In this document: one piece after another, positions 19,604-28,222 of the stretch | How positions within the stretch are numbered: position 1 is the stretch's first letter | How the letters are laid out: every line of letters starts with the position of its first letter | Assembly: GCF_001717955.1 (NCBI RefSeq) | Contig: NZ_CP014168.1 | Span: forward strand, 1,302,001 to 1,366,000 | DNA length: 64,000 nucleotides | Origin: Sphingomonas panacis | GTDB taxonomy: Bacteria > Pseudomonadota > Alphaproteobacteria > Sphingomonadales > Sphingomonadaceae | Direction: 5' to 3' | Translations under genes and position numbers: made by a program | Notes under the pieces: model-generated | The model's input: only the letters and a program-made list of their open reading frames with translations | Databases searched by the model: none | What the model was told of the DNA's origin: nothing

Positions 19604-20896
19604 TTACTGCGCGCGCCGCAGCCGGGCGATGAAGAAGCCGTCGTTGCCGCCGGGGGAGACCTGCCCGGGCAACAGCCGCAGCCAGCCGCTTTCGTGCGGC
19701 GTCACGCCCGCCGGGAGTTCCTCCGCGCGGACCGGGTCGATCGCATAGTCGGCATGCTCGGCGAGGAACGCTTCGATCCGAGTCTCGCCTTCCTCGCGTT
19801 CGAGCGAACAGGTGGCGTACACCAACGTACCGCCCGGCTTGACCCAGCCGGCGGCGCGCGTGAGCAATCGTGCTTGCGTCACCGCCATCTGCGCGATCAC
19901 CGAGGGGCGGGTGCGGTAGAGCACGTCGGGGTGGCGGCGGAAGATGCCCGTCGCGCTGCACGGCGCATCGAGCAGCACCGCATCGACGCTTTCCTGCGGC
20001 GACCAGTGGAGCACGTCGCCGGTGATGACGCGCGCCTTGGTGTCGGTGCGCGCGATATTGGCGCGCAGCCGGGTGAGGCGCGCTTCGGAGGCGTCGACCG
20101 CGATCACCGACCAGCCGGCGTGCGCGAGCTGCATCGTCTTGCCGCCGGGCGCGGCGCACAGGTCGAGCGCCGTTCCGCTGCCCGTGCCGATCAGCCGCGC
20201 GGGCAGCGAGGCGGCGATGTCCTGAACCCACCACGCGCCCTCTTCGAAGCCGGGCAGTTCGGGGACATGCGCCGATTCGAGCCGGACATGGCCGGGCAGC
20301 AGCGAGGTGCCGCCGAGTCGCTCGGCCCATTCGGCCGTCGTCGCGGGGTCGGCGAGCGTCAGGTCGAGCGGGGGCGGCGCGGCGATGGCGTGTTCGGCCG
20401 CCTCGATCATGTCGTCGCCCCAGGCGGCGTGCCAGCGGATCGCGACCGGATCGGGCAGCGCCGGGATCTCGGGCAGGGTGTCGCCGCGCCGCGAGAGCGC
20501 GCCGAATACGCCGTGGACGAGCTTTTTCGGCCCGCCATCGACGAGCGGCAGCACCGTCGCGATCGCGGCATGTGCCGGCGTGCCGAGCGACAGCACCTGG
20601 ACGAGCGCGATCCGCAGCACGAAGCGCGCCTTGGCATCCTCGGGCAGCGCGCGCGGCGTCGCCGAATCGATCAGCGCGTCGAGATCGGGCAGGCGGCGCA
20701 GCACCTCGGCGGCGATCGCGTGGGCGAGCGCACGGTCGTCGGCGCGCTCGATTCCCGCCGTGGCGCGGCCGAGCGCCGCTTCGAGCGGCAGCCCCTGCCG
20801 CAACACCGCATCGAGCAGCTTCAGCGCGGCACGGCGCGCGGGGACGCCGGGCGGGTCGGCGGGTTTGGGGGCATTGGACTGGGACGATTCGGCCAC
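19604..20896 (-). CDS. rsmB: 16S rRNA (cytosine967-C5)-methyltransferase RsmB
   Basis: SAM-dependent m5C methylation of 16S rRNA C967. A NusB-like N-terminal domain (ARRAALKLLDAVLRQGLPLE) precedes the methyltransferase fold with SAM loop DLCAAPGGKTMQL, the PCS motif LDAPCSATGIFRRHPD and the catalytic-cysteine motif TCSLEREEGE. The GTG at 20896 gives 430 aa, matching E. coli RsmB (429); a longer frame would overlap the divergent SdhAF4-like gene. Probable first gene of the rsmB-rpe-heparinase-purH unit. Confidence 0.93.
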   Translation of the reverse strand: MAESSQSNAPKPADPPGVPARRAALKLLDAVLRQGLPLEAALGRATAGIERADDRALAHAIAAEVLRRLPDLDALIDSATPRALPEDAKARFVLRIALVQVLSLGTPAHAAIATVLPLVDGGPKKLVHGVFGALSRRGDTLPEIPALPDPVAIRWHAAWGDDMIEAAEHAIAAPPPLDLTLADPATTAEWAERLGGTSLLPGHVRLESAHVPELPGFEEGAWWVQDIAASLPARLIGTGSGTALDLCAAPGGKTMQLAHAGWSVIAVDASEARLTRLRANIARTDTKARVITGDVLHWSPQESVDAVLLDAPCSATGIFRRHPDVLYRTRPSVIAQMAVTQARLLTRAAGWVKPGGTLVYATCSLEREEGETRIEAFLAEHADYAIDPVRAEELPAGVTPHESGWLRLLPGQVSPGGNDGFFIARLRRAQ

Positions 20897-20956
20897 GGGT
20901 CTTGAACTCTCAGCTTGGGCGCGCGATCTGGGGAGTCCCGCACCAAAGGAGCCTCC

Positions 20957-21115
20957 ATGAGCCGCCGACCGCCCCATGTGAAGCCACCCGCCCATCTTTC
21001 CAAGACCACGCCGGTGCCCGAACCCCAGCCCAAGGTCGAAACCAAAGACCCGCTCACGCTCGATCCGACCCGCTACGGCGACTGGACGCTGAAGGGCATC
21101 GCGGTCGATTTCTGA
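20957..21115 (+). CDS. DUF1674 protein (succinate dehydrogenase assembly factor 4-like)
   Basis: A 52-aa protein ending in the family signature DPTRYGDWTLKGIAVDF. Its mitochondrial homologue SdhAF4 helps flavinylated SdhA assemble into complex II; bacterial members are assumed to do the same. The proline- and charge-rich N-terminal half is poorly ordered, as usual. ATG follows an AAAGGAG ribosome binding site. It stands alone, divergent from rsmB. Confidence 0.88.
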   Translation: MSRRPPHVKPPAHLSKTTPVPEPQPKVETKDPLTLDPTRYGDWTLKGIAVDF

Positions 21116-21123
21116 ACGTTGAT

Positions 21124-21209
21124 CGTCATGCCAGCGGACGCTGGCATGTCCGGGTGAGACGCGACCTGCTCGTCTTCGCGGAAGACCCCAGCGTGCGCTG
21201 GGGTAACGA
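21124..21209. repeat. Dispersed palindromic repeat, family B variant (double hairpin)
   Basis: Two perfect hairpins, CATGCCAGC/GCTGGCATG (21127-21148) and CCCCAGC/GCTGGGG (21187-21204), with a GTGAGACGCGACC / GTCTTCGCGGAAGAC centre. It lies between the convergent SdhAF4-like and gpsA genes and is a good candidate for a bidirectional terminator. Confidence 0.75.
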
Positions 21210-21223
21210 AAAATTGGCTCGCG

Positions 21224-22201
21224 TCAGGCGTGTTCGCGCGTCAGCGGGCGGGCGAGCAGGGTGCCGATCACCGCGCCGACCTCGGCGCCCGCCAGCAATG
21301 CGGCCACCGCTTCGGAAACCGGCATCGCAACGTCAGCCGCCGCCGCTGCCGCGCACAGCACCGGGGCGGTGAACGCACCTTCGGCGACGGTGCGGCGATC
21401 GGCCATCAGCTCGGCCGCCTTACGACCTTGCCCCAGCCCGAGGCCGAGCGAGAAGTTGCGGCTGCTGGTCGACGAACAGGTCAGCACCAGATCGCCCAGC
21501 CCCGATAGCCCGGCGAGCGTCTCGGCCCGGCTCCCGCGTGCGAGGCCGAAGCGCGTCATCTCGGCGAAACCGCGCGCGATCAGCGCGGCGCGGGCGTTCT
21601 GGCCGAGCCCCGCGCCCTCGACCACGCCGCAGGCGATCGCGAGCACGTTCTTGACCGCGCCGCCGATCTCCGCGCCGATCACATCGTCCGAGGCATAGGG
21701 GCGGAAGGTCGGCAGCGCGAGCGCCTCGGCCATGCGCGCGGCGGCATCGGCGTCCGCCATCGCCAGCGTGACGGCGGTGGGCAGCCCGCGCGCGACCTCG
21801 CCCGCGAAGGTGGGGCCGGAGAGAACGCCGATCGGCGAGGCGGGATGCTCCTCGGCGGCGACTTCGCTCAGCAATTTGTGGCTGCCCGCCTCGATCCCCT
21901 TCGAGCAGAGTAGCAGCGGCTGGCCGTGCCTGGGCAGGTCGCGCAGCACCGCGCGGGCATGCTGCGCGGGGGTGACGACGAGGATCAGGTCGGTTTCGGC
22001 CGCCGCCGCCAGATCATCGCTCGCGCGAATCGCGGGGGAGAGTTCGACGCCGGGCAGGAACAGCGGGTTGGCATGGGTGTCGTTGATCGCCGCGACAACC
22101 TCGGGCTCGCGCGCCCACAGTCGGACGGTGTGCCCGCCCGCCGCCATCACCTGCGCGAGCGCGGTGCCCCATGCGCCGCCACCGAGAATACCGATGTTCA
22201 C
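21224..22201 (-). CDS. gpsA: Glycerol-3-phosphate dehydrogenase [NAD(P)+]
   Basis: Reduces dihydroxyacetone phosphate to sn-glycerol 3-phosphate for phospholipid synthesis. The 325-aa product starts with the dinucleotide-binding [13 protein letters not shown], carries LCSKGIE and the conserved lysine in [15 protein letters not shown], and ends in an Ala-rich helix bundle. The start is the GTG overlapping the tsaD stop by 4 nt (GTGA). tsaD-gpsA form a translationally coupled pair. Confidence 0.95.
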   Translation of the reverse strand: MNIGILGGGAWGTALAQVMAAGGHTVRLWAREPEVVAAINDTHANPLFLPGVELSPAIRASDDLAAAAETDLILVVTPAQHARAVLRDLPRHGQPLLLCSKGIEAGSHKLLSEVAAEEHPASPIGVLSGPTFAGEVARGLPTAVTLAMADADAAARMAEALALPTFRPYASDDVIGAEIGGAVKNVLAIACGVVEGAGLGQNARAALIARGFAEMTRFGLARGSRAETLAGLSGLGDLVLTCSSTSSRNFSLGLGLGQGRKAAELMADRRTVAEGAFTAPVLCAAAAAADVAMPVSEAVAALLAGAEVGAVIGTLLARPLTREHA

Positions 22202-23235
22202 GCCTTCACCCCCGCGCCGCGCACCGCCTCTGCCGATGGATCGAGCGGCCAGCGCGGGCGGGCTGGCATGTCGAGCGGATCGGTGAGGCCGGCGGCGAAG
22301 CGTTCCGCGCCGGCCCAGGCGATCATCGCGGCATTGTCGGTGCAGAGCCACAACGGCGGCGCGACGAAGCGGAGCGCGTTGTCGTTCGCTAACTTCAGCA
22401 AACTCGCGCGTACCGCACCATTGGCGGCGACCCCGCCCGCGACGACGAGTGCGGTGGCGTCCTCGGCGCGGTGGAGCGCGCGGGCGGTGCGATCGATCAG
22501 GCAATCGACCACCGCCGCCTGGAACGAGGCGGCGAGATCCTCAGGCGACCATGTGCCCGCCGCATGCGCGCGCACCACCGCGCTCTTGAGGCCGGCGAAC
22601 GAGAAATGCGGCTCCGCAGATCCCTTCAATGGGCGCGGCAGCGGCACCGCCTTGGGGTTGCCGAGCGCGGCGGCGCGTTCGACCGCTGGGCCGCCGGGGA
22701 AGCCGAGTCCGAGAATTTTAGCTGTCTTGTCAAAGGCTTCACCCGCCGCATCGTCGATCGTGGTGGCGAGCCGGCGGTAGCGCGCGACGCCTTCGACCAG
22801 CAGCAACTGGCAATGCCCGCCCGAGACGAGCAGCAGCAGATAGGGAAAATCGAGATCGGGATCGGCGAGACGCGGTGAGAGCGCATGGCCTTCGAGATGG
22901 TTGACCGCGACCAAAGGCTTGCCCGCCGCATGCGCCAGCGCCTTGCCGGTGACGAGCCCGACCATCACCCCGCCGATCAGCCCCGGCCCGGCCGTCGCCG
23001 CGACCGCATCGACATCGGCGAGGGTGACACCGGCATCGGCGAGCGCGCCTTCGACCAGCGGGATCAGCGCCTCGACATGCGCGCGCGCGGCGATTTCGGG
23101 GACAACGCCGCCATAGGGCCGGTGCGCGGCCTCCTGCCCGGCGAGCCGGTGCGACAGCACGCGACGATCCGAGGTGACGATCGCGGCGGCGGTCTCGTCG
23201 CAACTCGATTCGAGGCCGAGGATGAGCTTGGTCAT
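22198..23235 (-). CDS. tsaD: tRNA N6-adenosine threonylcarbamoyltransferase TsaD
   Basis: Transfers threonylcarbamoyl to A37 of ANN-decoding tRNAs together with TsaB and TsaE (not in this window). Kae1/YgjD signatures are complete: [16 protein letters not shown] at the start, the metal-binding [20 protein letters not shown] and [13 protein letters not shown]. The 345-aa length matches E. coli TsaD (337). The start ATG lies just inside the edge of a family A repeat that separates it from the divergent hemC. Confidence 0.96.
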   Translation of the reverse strand: MTKLILGLESSCDETAAAIVTSDRRVLSHRLAGQEAAHRPYGGVVPEIAARAHVEALIPLVEGALADAGVTLADVDAVAATAGPGLIGGVMVGLVTGKALAHAAGKPLVAVNHLEGHALSPRLADPDLDFPYLLLLVSGGHCQLLLVEGVARYRRLATTIDDAAGEAFDKTAKILGLGFPGGPAVERAAALGNPKAVPLPRPLKGSAEPHFSFAGLKSAVVRAHAAGTWSPEDLAASFQAAVVDCLIDRTARALHRAEDATALVVAGGVAANGAVRASLLKLANDNALRFVAPPLWLCTDNAAMIAWAGAERFAAGLTDPLDMPARPRWPLDPSAEAVRGAGVKA

Positions 23236-23239
23236 GATC

Positions 23240-23336
23240 CGTTCGTCCCTAACGCTTCGTCGCACGCTTGTCGAAGGGCGGTAAAGTCCCTTACGGGCGT
23301 TGCAGAAACGGGCTTCGATAGGCTCAGCCCGAACGG
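23240..23336. repeat. Dispersed palindromic repeat, family A, abutting hemC
   Basis: CGTTCGTCCCTAACGCTTCG at one end and CTTCGATAGGCTCAGCCCGAACGG at the other. It occupies nearly the whole divergent spacer between tsaD and hemC. Its right end (GAACGG) runs directly into the sequence GGAG that serves as the hemC ribosome binding site. Confidence 0.8.
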
Positions 23337-23343
23337 AGTGGAC

Positions 23344-24258
23344 GTGCCGTCAGTCTTTCGTATCGGAACCCGCGGTTCACCGCTCGCGCTCGTACAGGCC
23401 AATATGGTGCGCGATGCGCTGTGCGCCACGCATGGCTGGCCCGAAAGCCGCATCGAGATCGTCGTGATCCGCACCACGGGAGATCGCGTGCAGGATCGCG
23501 CGCTCGCCGAGATCGGCGGCAAGGCGCTGTGGACCAAGGAACTCGATCGCGCGCTGCTCGGCGGCGAGATCGATTGCGCCGTGCATTCGATGAAGGATGT
23601 CGAGACGATTCGCCCGGAGGCGATCCGAATCGCCGCGCTGCTGCCGCGCGCCGACGTGCGCGATCGGCTGGTCGGCGCCGACAGCATCGCCGCGCTGCGC
23701 CACGGCGCGGTGCTCGGCACCAGCAGCCCGCGCCGCGCCGCGCAGGTGAAGCGGCTTCGCCCCGATGTGACGACGATCCTGTTTCGCGGCAACGTCGCCA
23801 CGCGGCTGGCGAAGCTCGCGGCGGGGGAGGCGGATGCGACGCTGCTCGCGGCGGCGGGGCTGGAGCGGCTCGGGCGCGACGATGTCGGCGTGGCGATCGA
23901 TACCGCGGTGCTGCTGCCGGCACCCGCGCAGGGTGCGGTCGGCATCGAGGTGCGCGCCGACGATGATTCGGCGGGCGCGCTGGTCGAGGCGATCGGCGAC
24001 GGCGTCACGCAGGCGTGCGTCGGCGCCGAGCGCGCGTTGCTCGCGCGGCTGGTGGCGGATTGCCATTCGCCGGTCGCGGCGCTGGCGACGATCGAGGGCG
24101 GGGTGATGCACATCGTCGCCGAACTGCTCGCCGAGGATGGCAGCGCGCATGTCACCGGGGCGATTCGCGGCGAACCCGGCGCGGCGCTGGCCGAGGCGTT
24201 GGCGGACGATCTGCTCGATCGCGCGCCGGAATCGGTCCGCCGGCTGTTCGCGGGATGA
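23344..24258 (+). CDS. hemC: Porphobilinogen deaminase (hydroxymethylbilane synthase)
   Basis: Polymerises four porphobilinogens into hydroxymethylbilane. It has the N-terminal [14 protein letters not shown], the [21 protein letters not shown] region with the catalytic Asp, and the dipyrromethane-cofactor cysteine in [10 protein letters not shown]. The GTG at 23344 is preferred because GGAG lies 5 nt upstream; GTG 23338 is the alternative. At 304 aa it is close to the E. coli enzyme (313). The stop overlaps the hemD start (ATGA). Confidence 0.95.
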   Translation: MPSVFRIGTRGSPLALVQANMVRDALCATHGWPESRIEIVVIRTTGDRVQDRALAEIGGKALWTKELDRALLGGEIDCAVHSMKDVETIRPEAIRIAALLPRADVRDRLVGADSIAALRHGAVLGTSSPRRAAQVKRLRPDVTTILFRGNVATRLAKLAAGEADATLLAAAGLERLGRDDVGVAIDTAVLLPAPAQGAVGIEVRADDDSAGALVEAIGDGVTQACVGAERALLARLVADCHSPVAALATIEGGVMHIVAELLAEDGSAHVTGAIRGEPGAALAEALADDLLDRAPESVRRLFAG

Positions 24259-24923
24259 GCGAAACGCTCGCCGTGCTGCGCCCCGAGCCGGGCAATGCGG
24301 CGACGGCGGCACGCGCGACGGCGGCGGGATATGCGGTGCTGCGGCTGCCGCTGTTCGCGGTGGTGCCGCTCGACTGGGCGGTGCCCGATCCGCGCGATCA
24401 CGATGCGCTGGTGCTGACCAGCGCCAATAGCGTGCGCGCGGCCGGCGCGGCGCTCAGCGGCCTCGCCGCGCTGCCGGTGATCGCGGTGGGCGAGCAGACC
24501 GCCGCCGCCGCGCGCGCCGCCGGGCTGACGGTCTTGGCGACCGGGAACAGCGATGCGACCGCGCTCGCGACCTTGCTCGCCGAACACGGCATCGCGCGCG
24601 CGTTACACCTCGGTGGTCGCGAGCGGACCCCGGTCGGCGGCGTCACGCGCGCCATCGCGGTCTATGCGAGCGAACCGCGTGCCGTCGCGCCCGCCGATCT
24701 GGCCGGACTGGCCGGCAGCGTCGCGCTGCTCCATTCGGCGCGTGCGGCGGCGCGCCTCGGTGCGCTGCTCGATTCGGCGGAGGTGCCGCGCGGGCGCGTA
24801 ACGATCGGCGCGTTCAGCGCGGCCATCGCCGCCACCGCCGGACCGGGCTGGCGGGCGGTCGCCGTCGCGCCGAGCCCAAGCGATGCTGCGCTGTTCGCTG
24901 CGATCGATGCGCTTGGGCGTTGA
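24255..24923 (+). CDS. hemD: Uroporphyrinogen-III synthase
   Basis: Cyclises hydroxymethylbilane with inversion of ring D. The family is weakly conserved, but the 222-aa length, the two-lobed pattern (LAVLRPEPGNAAT at the start, LVLTSANSVRAA, AVGEQTAAAARAAG) and the 4-nt overlap with hemC make the call secure. It is followed by a mitofilin-like membrane protein, the usual third gene of this alphaproteobacterial set. Confidence 0.9.
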   Translation: MSETLAVLRPEPGNAATAARATAAGYAVLRLPLFAVVPLDWAVPDPRDHDALVLTSANSVRAAGAALSGLAALPVIAVGEQTAAAARAAGLTVLATGNSDATALATLLAEHGIARALHLGGRERTPVGGVTRAIAVYASEPRAVAPADLAGLAGSVALLHSARAAARLGALLDSAEVPRGRVTIGAFSAAIAATAGPGWRAVAVAPSPSDAALFAAIDALGR

Positions 24924-24953
24924 CCGGCTGGCGTTGGGCGGGAATAAGGTGGC

Positions 24954-25895
24954 ATGGATCAAGCGCCGCCGACCCCGGTTCCCGCCCGACGCGCGGGCTG
25001 GCGAACGATCACGCTCCTCGCGATATTTCTGGTTCTGATCGGCGCCGCCGGTGCGTTCGCGCTGTTCCGCGTGTTTGGGCTCGGCCCCGCGCCGAAGACC
25101 ACCACGCTGACGCTGCCGATGAGCAATGATTCGGGCGGATCGCAATCGCCGGTCGTGATCGTTCCCGCCAAGGGTGGCGCGCAAGGCGCGACGATCGATC
25201 TCGACGCGCTCTCCTCGCGCGAGGCGGCGCTCGCCGCGCAGCTCGACACGCTGGAGGAGCGCACCGCCGGCGTGGGTGCCGATGCGCAGGCCGCCGCCAG
25301 CAATGCCACGCGCGCCGAGGGGATGCTGATCGCCTTCGCGGCGCGGCGCGCGCTCGATCGCGGGGTGGGGCTCGGCTATCTCGAGGAACGGCTGCGCTAC
25401 CGCTTCGGCGCGAGCCAGCCTGGCGCGGTCGCGACGATCGTTCAGGCGGCACGCGAGCCGGTGACGCTCGACGATCTGCGCGGCGGCCTCGATGCGATCG
25501 GCCCCGATCTGGTGACCGGCGGGTTTCGCGGCGGGCTGGTCGCGAGCTTCCGGCGCGAACTGACCGGGCTGATCTCGCTCCACCGCGCCGGCACGCCGTC
25601 GCCGCTCCCTGCCGACCGGCTCGCGCGCGCGCGCCGGCTCGTCGAGGGCGGGCGGATCGAGGCGGCGCTGGGCGAGGTCGCGCGGCTGCCCGGCGCGGCC
25701 GATGCGGGCCGCTGGACCGACGCGGCACGACGCTACATCGACTCGCGCCATGCGCTCGACATTCTCGAATCGGCGGCGATGGCGGGGCAGGCGGCGGGCA
25801 CGATCGCCGCGCCGCCGGTGGTGCAGCCGGCGGCGGCCCCAAGACCCGCCCCAGCGGCAGTGCCGGCGGTCGCTTCACCCGTTCGCGCTGAGTAG
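24954..25895 (+). CDS. Mitofilin/HemX-like inner-membrane protein (COG4223 type)
   Basis: The 313-aa product has one N-terminal membrane segment (about 17-42, TITLLAIFLVLIGAAGAFAL), a linker, a helical and probably coiled-coil region around 75-110 (SREAALAAQLDTLEERTAG), and an alpha-helical C-terminal domain. This is the layout of the alphaproteobacterial Mic60/mitofilin-like proteins usually found after hemD. They are proposed to shape or contact envelope membranes. The final residues (SPVRAE) and the stop are encoded within the start of a family A repeat, so the extreme C-terminus may have been remodelled by repeat insertion. Confidence 0.75.
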   Translation: MDQAPPTPVPARRAGWRTITLLAIFLVLIGAAGAFALFRVFGLGPAPKTTTLTLPMSNDSGGSQSPVVIVPAKGGAQGATIDLDALSSREAALAAQLDTLEERTAGVGADAQAAASNATRAEGMLIAFAARRALDRGVGLGYLEERLRYRFGASQPGAVATIVQAAREPVTLDDLRGGLDAIGPDLVTGGFRGGLVASFRRELTGLISLHRAGTPSPLPADRLARARRLVEGGRIEAALGEVARLPGAADAGRWTDAARRYIDSRHALDILESAAMAGQAAGTIAAPPVVQPAAAPRPAPAAVPAVASPVRAE

Positions 25896-26069
25896 TGGTT
25901 GAGTAGGGCCGGAGGCCCGTATCGAAATGAGCAGGTGAACATGCCCCCGGCATGTTCAGGATCATCCGGGGGATGATCCGACCTGCTCATCGTATCGACG
26001 CACGGGTGCGTCCTTCGATACACCGCGATACGCCCCGCGGGCTACTCAGCGGTTGCTCAGGACGAACGG
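25880..26069. repeat. Dispersed palindromic repeat, family A, large compound copy
   Basis: The outer ends CGTTCGCGCTGAG and CTCAGGACGAACGG belong to family A, but the 190-base interior is a nested series of inverted repeats: GAGTAG / CTACTC, a GATCATCC / GGATGATC hairpin and ATCGAA.. / ..TTCGAT arms. It begins within the last codons of the mitofilin-like gene and ends 16 bases before the LON-domain gene stop, between convergent genes. Confidence 0.75.
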
Positions 26070-26085
26070 AATGTCCGGCGCGCCG

Positions 26086-26754
26086 CTATTGCAGCGTCAC
26101 CGAATCCTCGCCGTCGTGGCGGCCGAAGAATTGCATGAGCTGGATGATGAGCTCGGCGCGGTCCTCGATGTCGGGCGATTCGAGCAAAGCCTGTTTCGCC
26201 GCCACGTCGAACGGCGCGATCTGGGCGATGCCGTTGACGAGCGCCTCGTCGTCGAGCCGGGTCACCGCATCCCAATCGACCGCATAGCCCTGCGCATCGG
26301 CGAAGGCGCGCGATTCGGTTTCGAGCAGCGAGCGGCGCGATAGCGAGAGCATCTCGGGCTCCTCCGCGAGCGGCAGCAGCTCTGCCTCGATCTGGCGGAA
26401 CGGCGTCGTCACGTCGAGTTCGCGCACGACGCGGAACAAAGCGACGCCTTCGAGCACCAGATTGTAGCGCCCGTCCTCGCTCGCCTCGAACTCGCCGATC
26501 TTGCCGACGCAGCCGATCTCGAACAGCGGCGGCCCGTCCTTGCGGCCGGCCTTGTCGGCGCCGGTATCCCTCGGGCGCGGCTGGATCATGCCGATCCGCC
26601 GGTCACGTGCCATCGCGTCGGACACCATCGCGCGGTAGCGCGGCTCGAAGATGTGCAGCGGCAGATGCATGCGCGGGAACAGCAACGCCCCCGGTAGCGG
26701 GAAGATCGACAGGCGCGCGGTCTTCACCGCATCGCTCCCGCGCCGATCGCTCAT
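26086..26754 (-). CDS. LON substrate-binding domain protein
   Basis: A 222-aa stand-alone version of the Lon protease N-terminal (PUA-like) domain, with no ATPase or protease part. It has RLSIFPLPGALLFPRMHLPLHIFEPRYRAM at the start (long motif read at about 13-42), then GCVGKIGEFE and LVLEGVALFRVV. Such proteins are common next to a thioredoxin-TPR gene in alphaproteobacteria and are assumed to bind unfolded clients. The start overlaps the upstream stop by 4 nt (ATGA). Confidence 0.88.
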   Translation of the reverse strand: MSDRRGSDAVKTARLSIFPLPGALLFPRMHLPLHIFEPRYRAMVSDAMARDRRIGMIQPRPRDTGADKAGRKDGPPLFEIGCVGKIGEFEASEDGRYNLVLEGVALFRVVRELDVTTPFRQIEAELLPLAEEPEMLSLSRRSLLETESRAFADAQGYAVDWDAVTRLDDEALVNGIAQIAPFDVAAKQALLESPDIEDRAELIIQLMQFFGRHDGEDSVTLQ

Positions 26755-27674
26755 CCGAACAGGATCGCGGAAAGCTTGCGGCGCTGTGCCGACACCCACG
26801 GGTCTTCGAGACCGACGACTTCGAACAGCTTGAGCAACTGGGTGCGCGCGGCGGCGTCGTTCCACGCCTTGTCCTCGGCGATCATCGCGAGCAGCGTGGC
26901 GGCGGCGGCTTCGCGGTCGCCCGCCGCCATCTGGCCGCCGGCGAGTTCGAAGCGCTTGTCCATGTCGTGCGGGTTGGCGGCGACCTCGGCGGCGAGCGCG
27001 GCGAGATCGTCGACCGGCTTCGCGTCGCGCGCGAGCGTCAGCGCGGCCTTGGCGCGCTCGATCTCGGGCGATTTGGCGATCGCCTCGGGCAAGGCCGCGA
27101 TCGCGGCATCGGCCTCGTCGACGCGGTGTGCGGCGACCAAGGCGCGGATATGGCCGGCGAGCGCGCCGGGATGTTCGGGCGCCATCTCGACGATCTGCGC
27201 GAAGATGCTGACCGCGCGCTCGGCATCGCCCTCGGCGAGCACCTGCTCGCCCATCGCGAGCAGCGGCTCGATCTCGGCATCGAGCGAGGCCTCCTCGCTT
27301 TCGATCGGCAATTGCTTGAGGATCTGGTCGAGCATCGCGCGGAGCTGCGATTCGGTGCGCGCGCTGGTCAGATCGGCGACGAGCTGGCCCTGGAACATCG
27401 CATAGACGGTCGGGATCGACTTGATCTGGAATTGCCCGGCGATGAACTGGTTCTTGTCGGTATCGACCTTGGCGAGCACCACGCCCTTGTCGGCATAGGC
27501 AGCCGAGACCTTCTCGAGGATCGGCGTCAGCGCCTTGCACGGGCCGCACCATTCCGCCCAGAAATCGATGATGACGAGCTTGGTCATCGACGGCTCGACC
27601 ACGTCGCGGCGGAAGCTCTCGACGGCCTCGCGTTCGGCGGCGCTCATTCCCAGGGTAGCCAAAATGCGCTCCAA
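26751..27674 (-). CDS. Thioredoxin-TPR protein (CnoX/YbbN-like)
   Basis: A 307-aa protein with an N-terminal thioredoxin domain carrying an intact WCGPC redox site (Cys43, Cys46), followed by TPR-like helical repeats from about 130 (LLAMGEQVLAEGDAERAVSI and later repeats). In E. coli, CnoX has lost this active site and acts as a holdase; here both cysteines are present, so a redox-active chaperedoxin is likely, as reported for Caulobacter. It heads a two-gene unit with the LON-domain protein. Confidence 0.88.
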   Translation of the reverse strand: MERILATLGMSAAEREAVESFRRDVVEPSMTKLVIIDFWAEWCGPCKALTPILEKVSAAYADKGVVLAKVDTDKNQFIAGQFQIKSIPTVYAMFQGQLVADLTSARTESQLRAMLDQILKQLPIESEEASLDAEIEPLLAMGEQVLAEGDAERAVSIFAQIVEMAPEHPGALAGHIRALVAAHRVDEADAAIAALPEAIAKSPEIERAKAALTLARDAKPVDDLAALAAEVAANPHDMDKRFELAGGQMAAGDREAAAATLLAMIAEDKAWNDAAARTQLLKLFEVVGLEDPWVSAQRRKLSAILFG

Positions 27675-27854
27675 TCTTTGAAGGTCGGGGTCTGAAAGTC
27701 GGGTCGGGCCTTATGTGGGCGCTCGGGCGCTCAAGCCAAGGCTTTTCACACGGAATGCGAAAAGCGTGAAGAAGGGGCTTGCCAGCCTGCCCACCCATCG
27801 GTATCAGCCGCGCCTCACCCGCCTTCCGGTTCACATCGGAAGGCAGTCGCCAGA

Positions 27855-27929
27855 GCGGGCGTAGCTCAGGGGTAGAGCACAACCTTGCCAAGGTTGGGGT
27901 CGAGGGTTCGAATCCCTTCGCCCGCTCCA
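27855..27929 (+). tRNA. tRNA-Gly (anticodon GCC)
   Basis: Acceptor GCGGGCG pairs with CGCCCGC. The anticodon stem CAACC/GGTTG holds loop TTGCCAA with GCC at 27887-27889. The T-arm is GAGGGTTCGAATCCCTT and the 3' CCA is encoded. It marks the border between housekeeping genes and the carbohydrate-utilisation region. Confidence 0.97.
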
Positions 27930-27955
27930 GCGTTTTCCGTCGCATCGGAAGACCT

Positions 27956-27974
27956 GGCCGTCGATGCGACGGCC
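27956..27974. terminator. Short perfect hairpin after tRNA-Gly
   Basis: GGCCGTCG-ATG-CGACGGCC is a perfect 8-bp stem with a 3-nt loop. It lies between the tRNA 3' end and the convergent 48-codon ORF and could terminate both. There is no T-run, so the call is tentative. Confidence 0.4.
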
Positions 27975-28003
27975 ATCGCATCCACAGCGTTACCGCGAGC
28001 CTG

Positions 28004-28150
28004 TCACCGTTCGGTGAAGCGCTTCACCTTGACCGGCAGATCCTTGCCCTTGGTGCGGCGCGAGGGGATTTGCACCGGATGCTTCTTCTTCCACTCGGCG
28101 AAGGTCATCGGCCCGTCGGGCGTGTCGATCATCAGGTCATCGGTACTCAT
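28004..28150 (-). CDS. Small basic protein (48 aa), hypothetical
   Basis: The frame reads MSTDDLMIDTPDGPMTFAEW, then KKKHPVQIPSRRTKGKDLPV and a KVKRFTER end. The acidic N-terminal half and strongly basic C-terminal half, with no internal irregularity, look like a real small protein rather than chance. I do not recognise a family. The frame is convergent with tRNA-Gly and lies downstream of the GH127 gene on the same strand, with 72 bases between. Coding status is inferred from composition only. Confidence 0.5.
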   Translation of the reverse strand: MSTDDLMIDTPDGPMTFAEWKKKHPVQIPSRRTKGKDLPVKVKRFTER

Positions 28151-28222
28151 GCAGCATGCTCCAGATCTCGGGCGGCCCGCCCCGCAGTCACCGGCTGAAA
28201 CGCCGAACGGGCCGCCACGGGT

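Noticed and set aside
22885..23337. Upstream extension of the hemC frame
   Set aside because: It would cover the divergent tsaD start and a family A repeat; HemC similarity begins at [11 protein letters not shown].
27855..27929. Attachment-site duplication of the tRNA-Gly 3' end
   Set aside because: No second copy of the 3' end was found by eye in the window, and no integrase gene is present.
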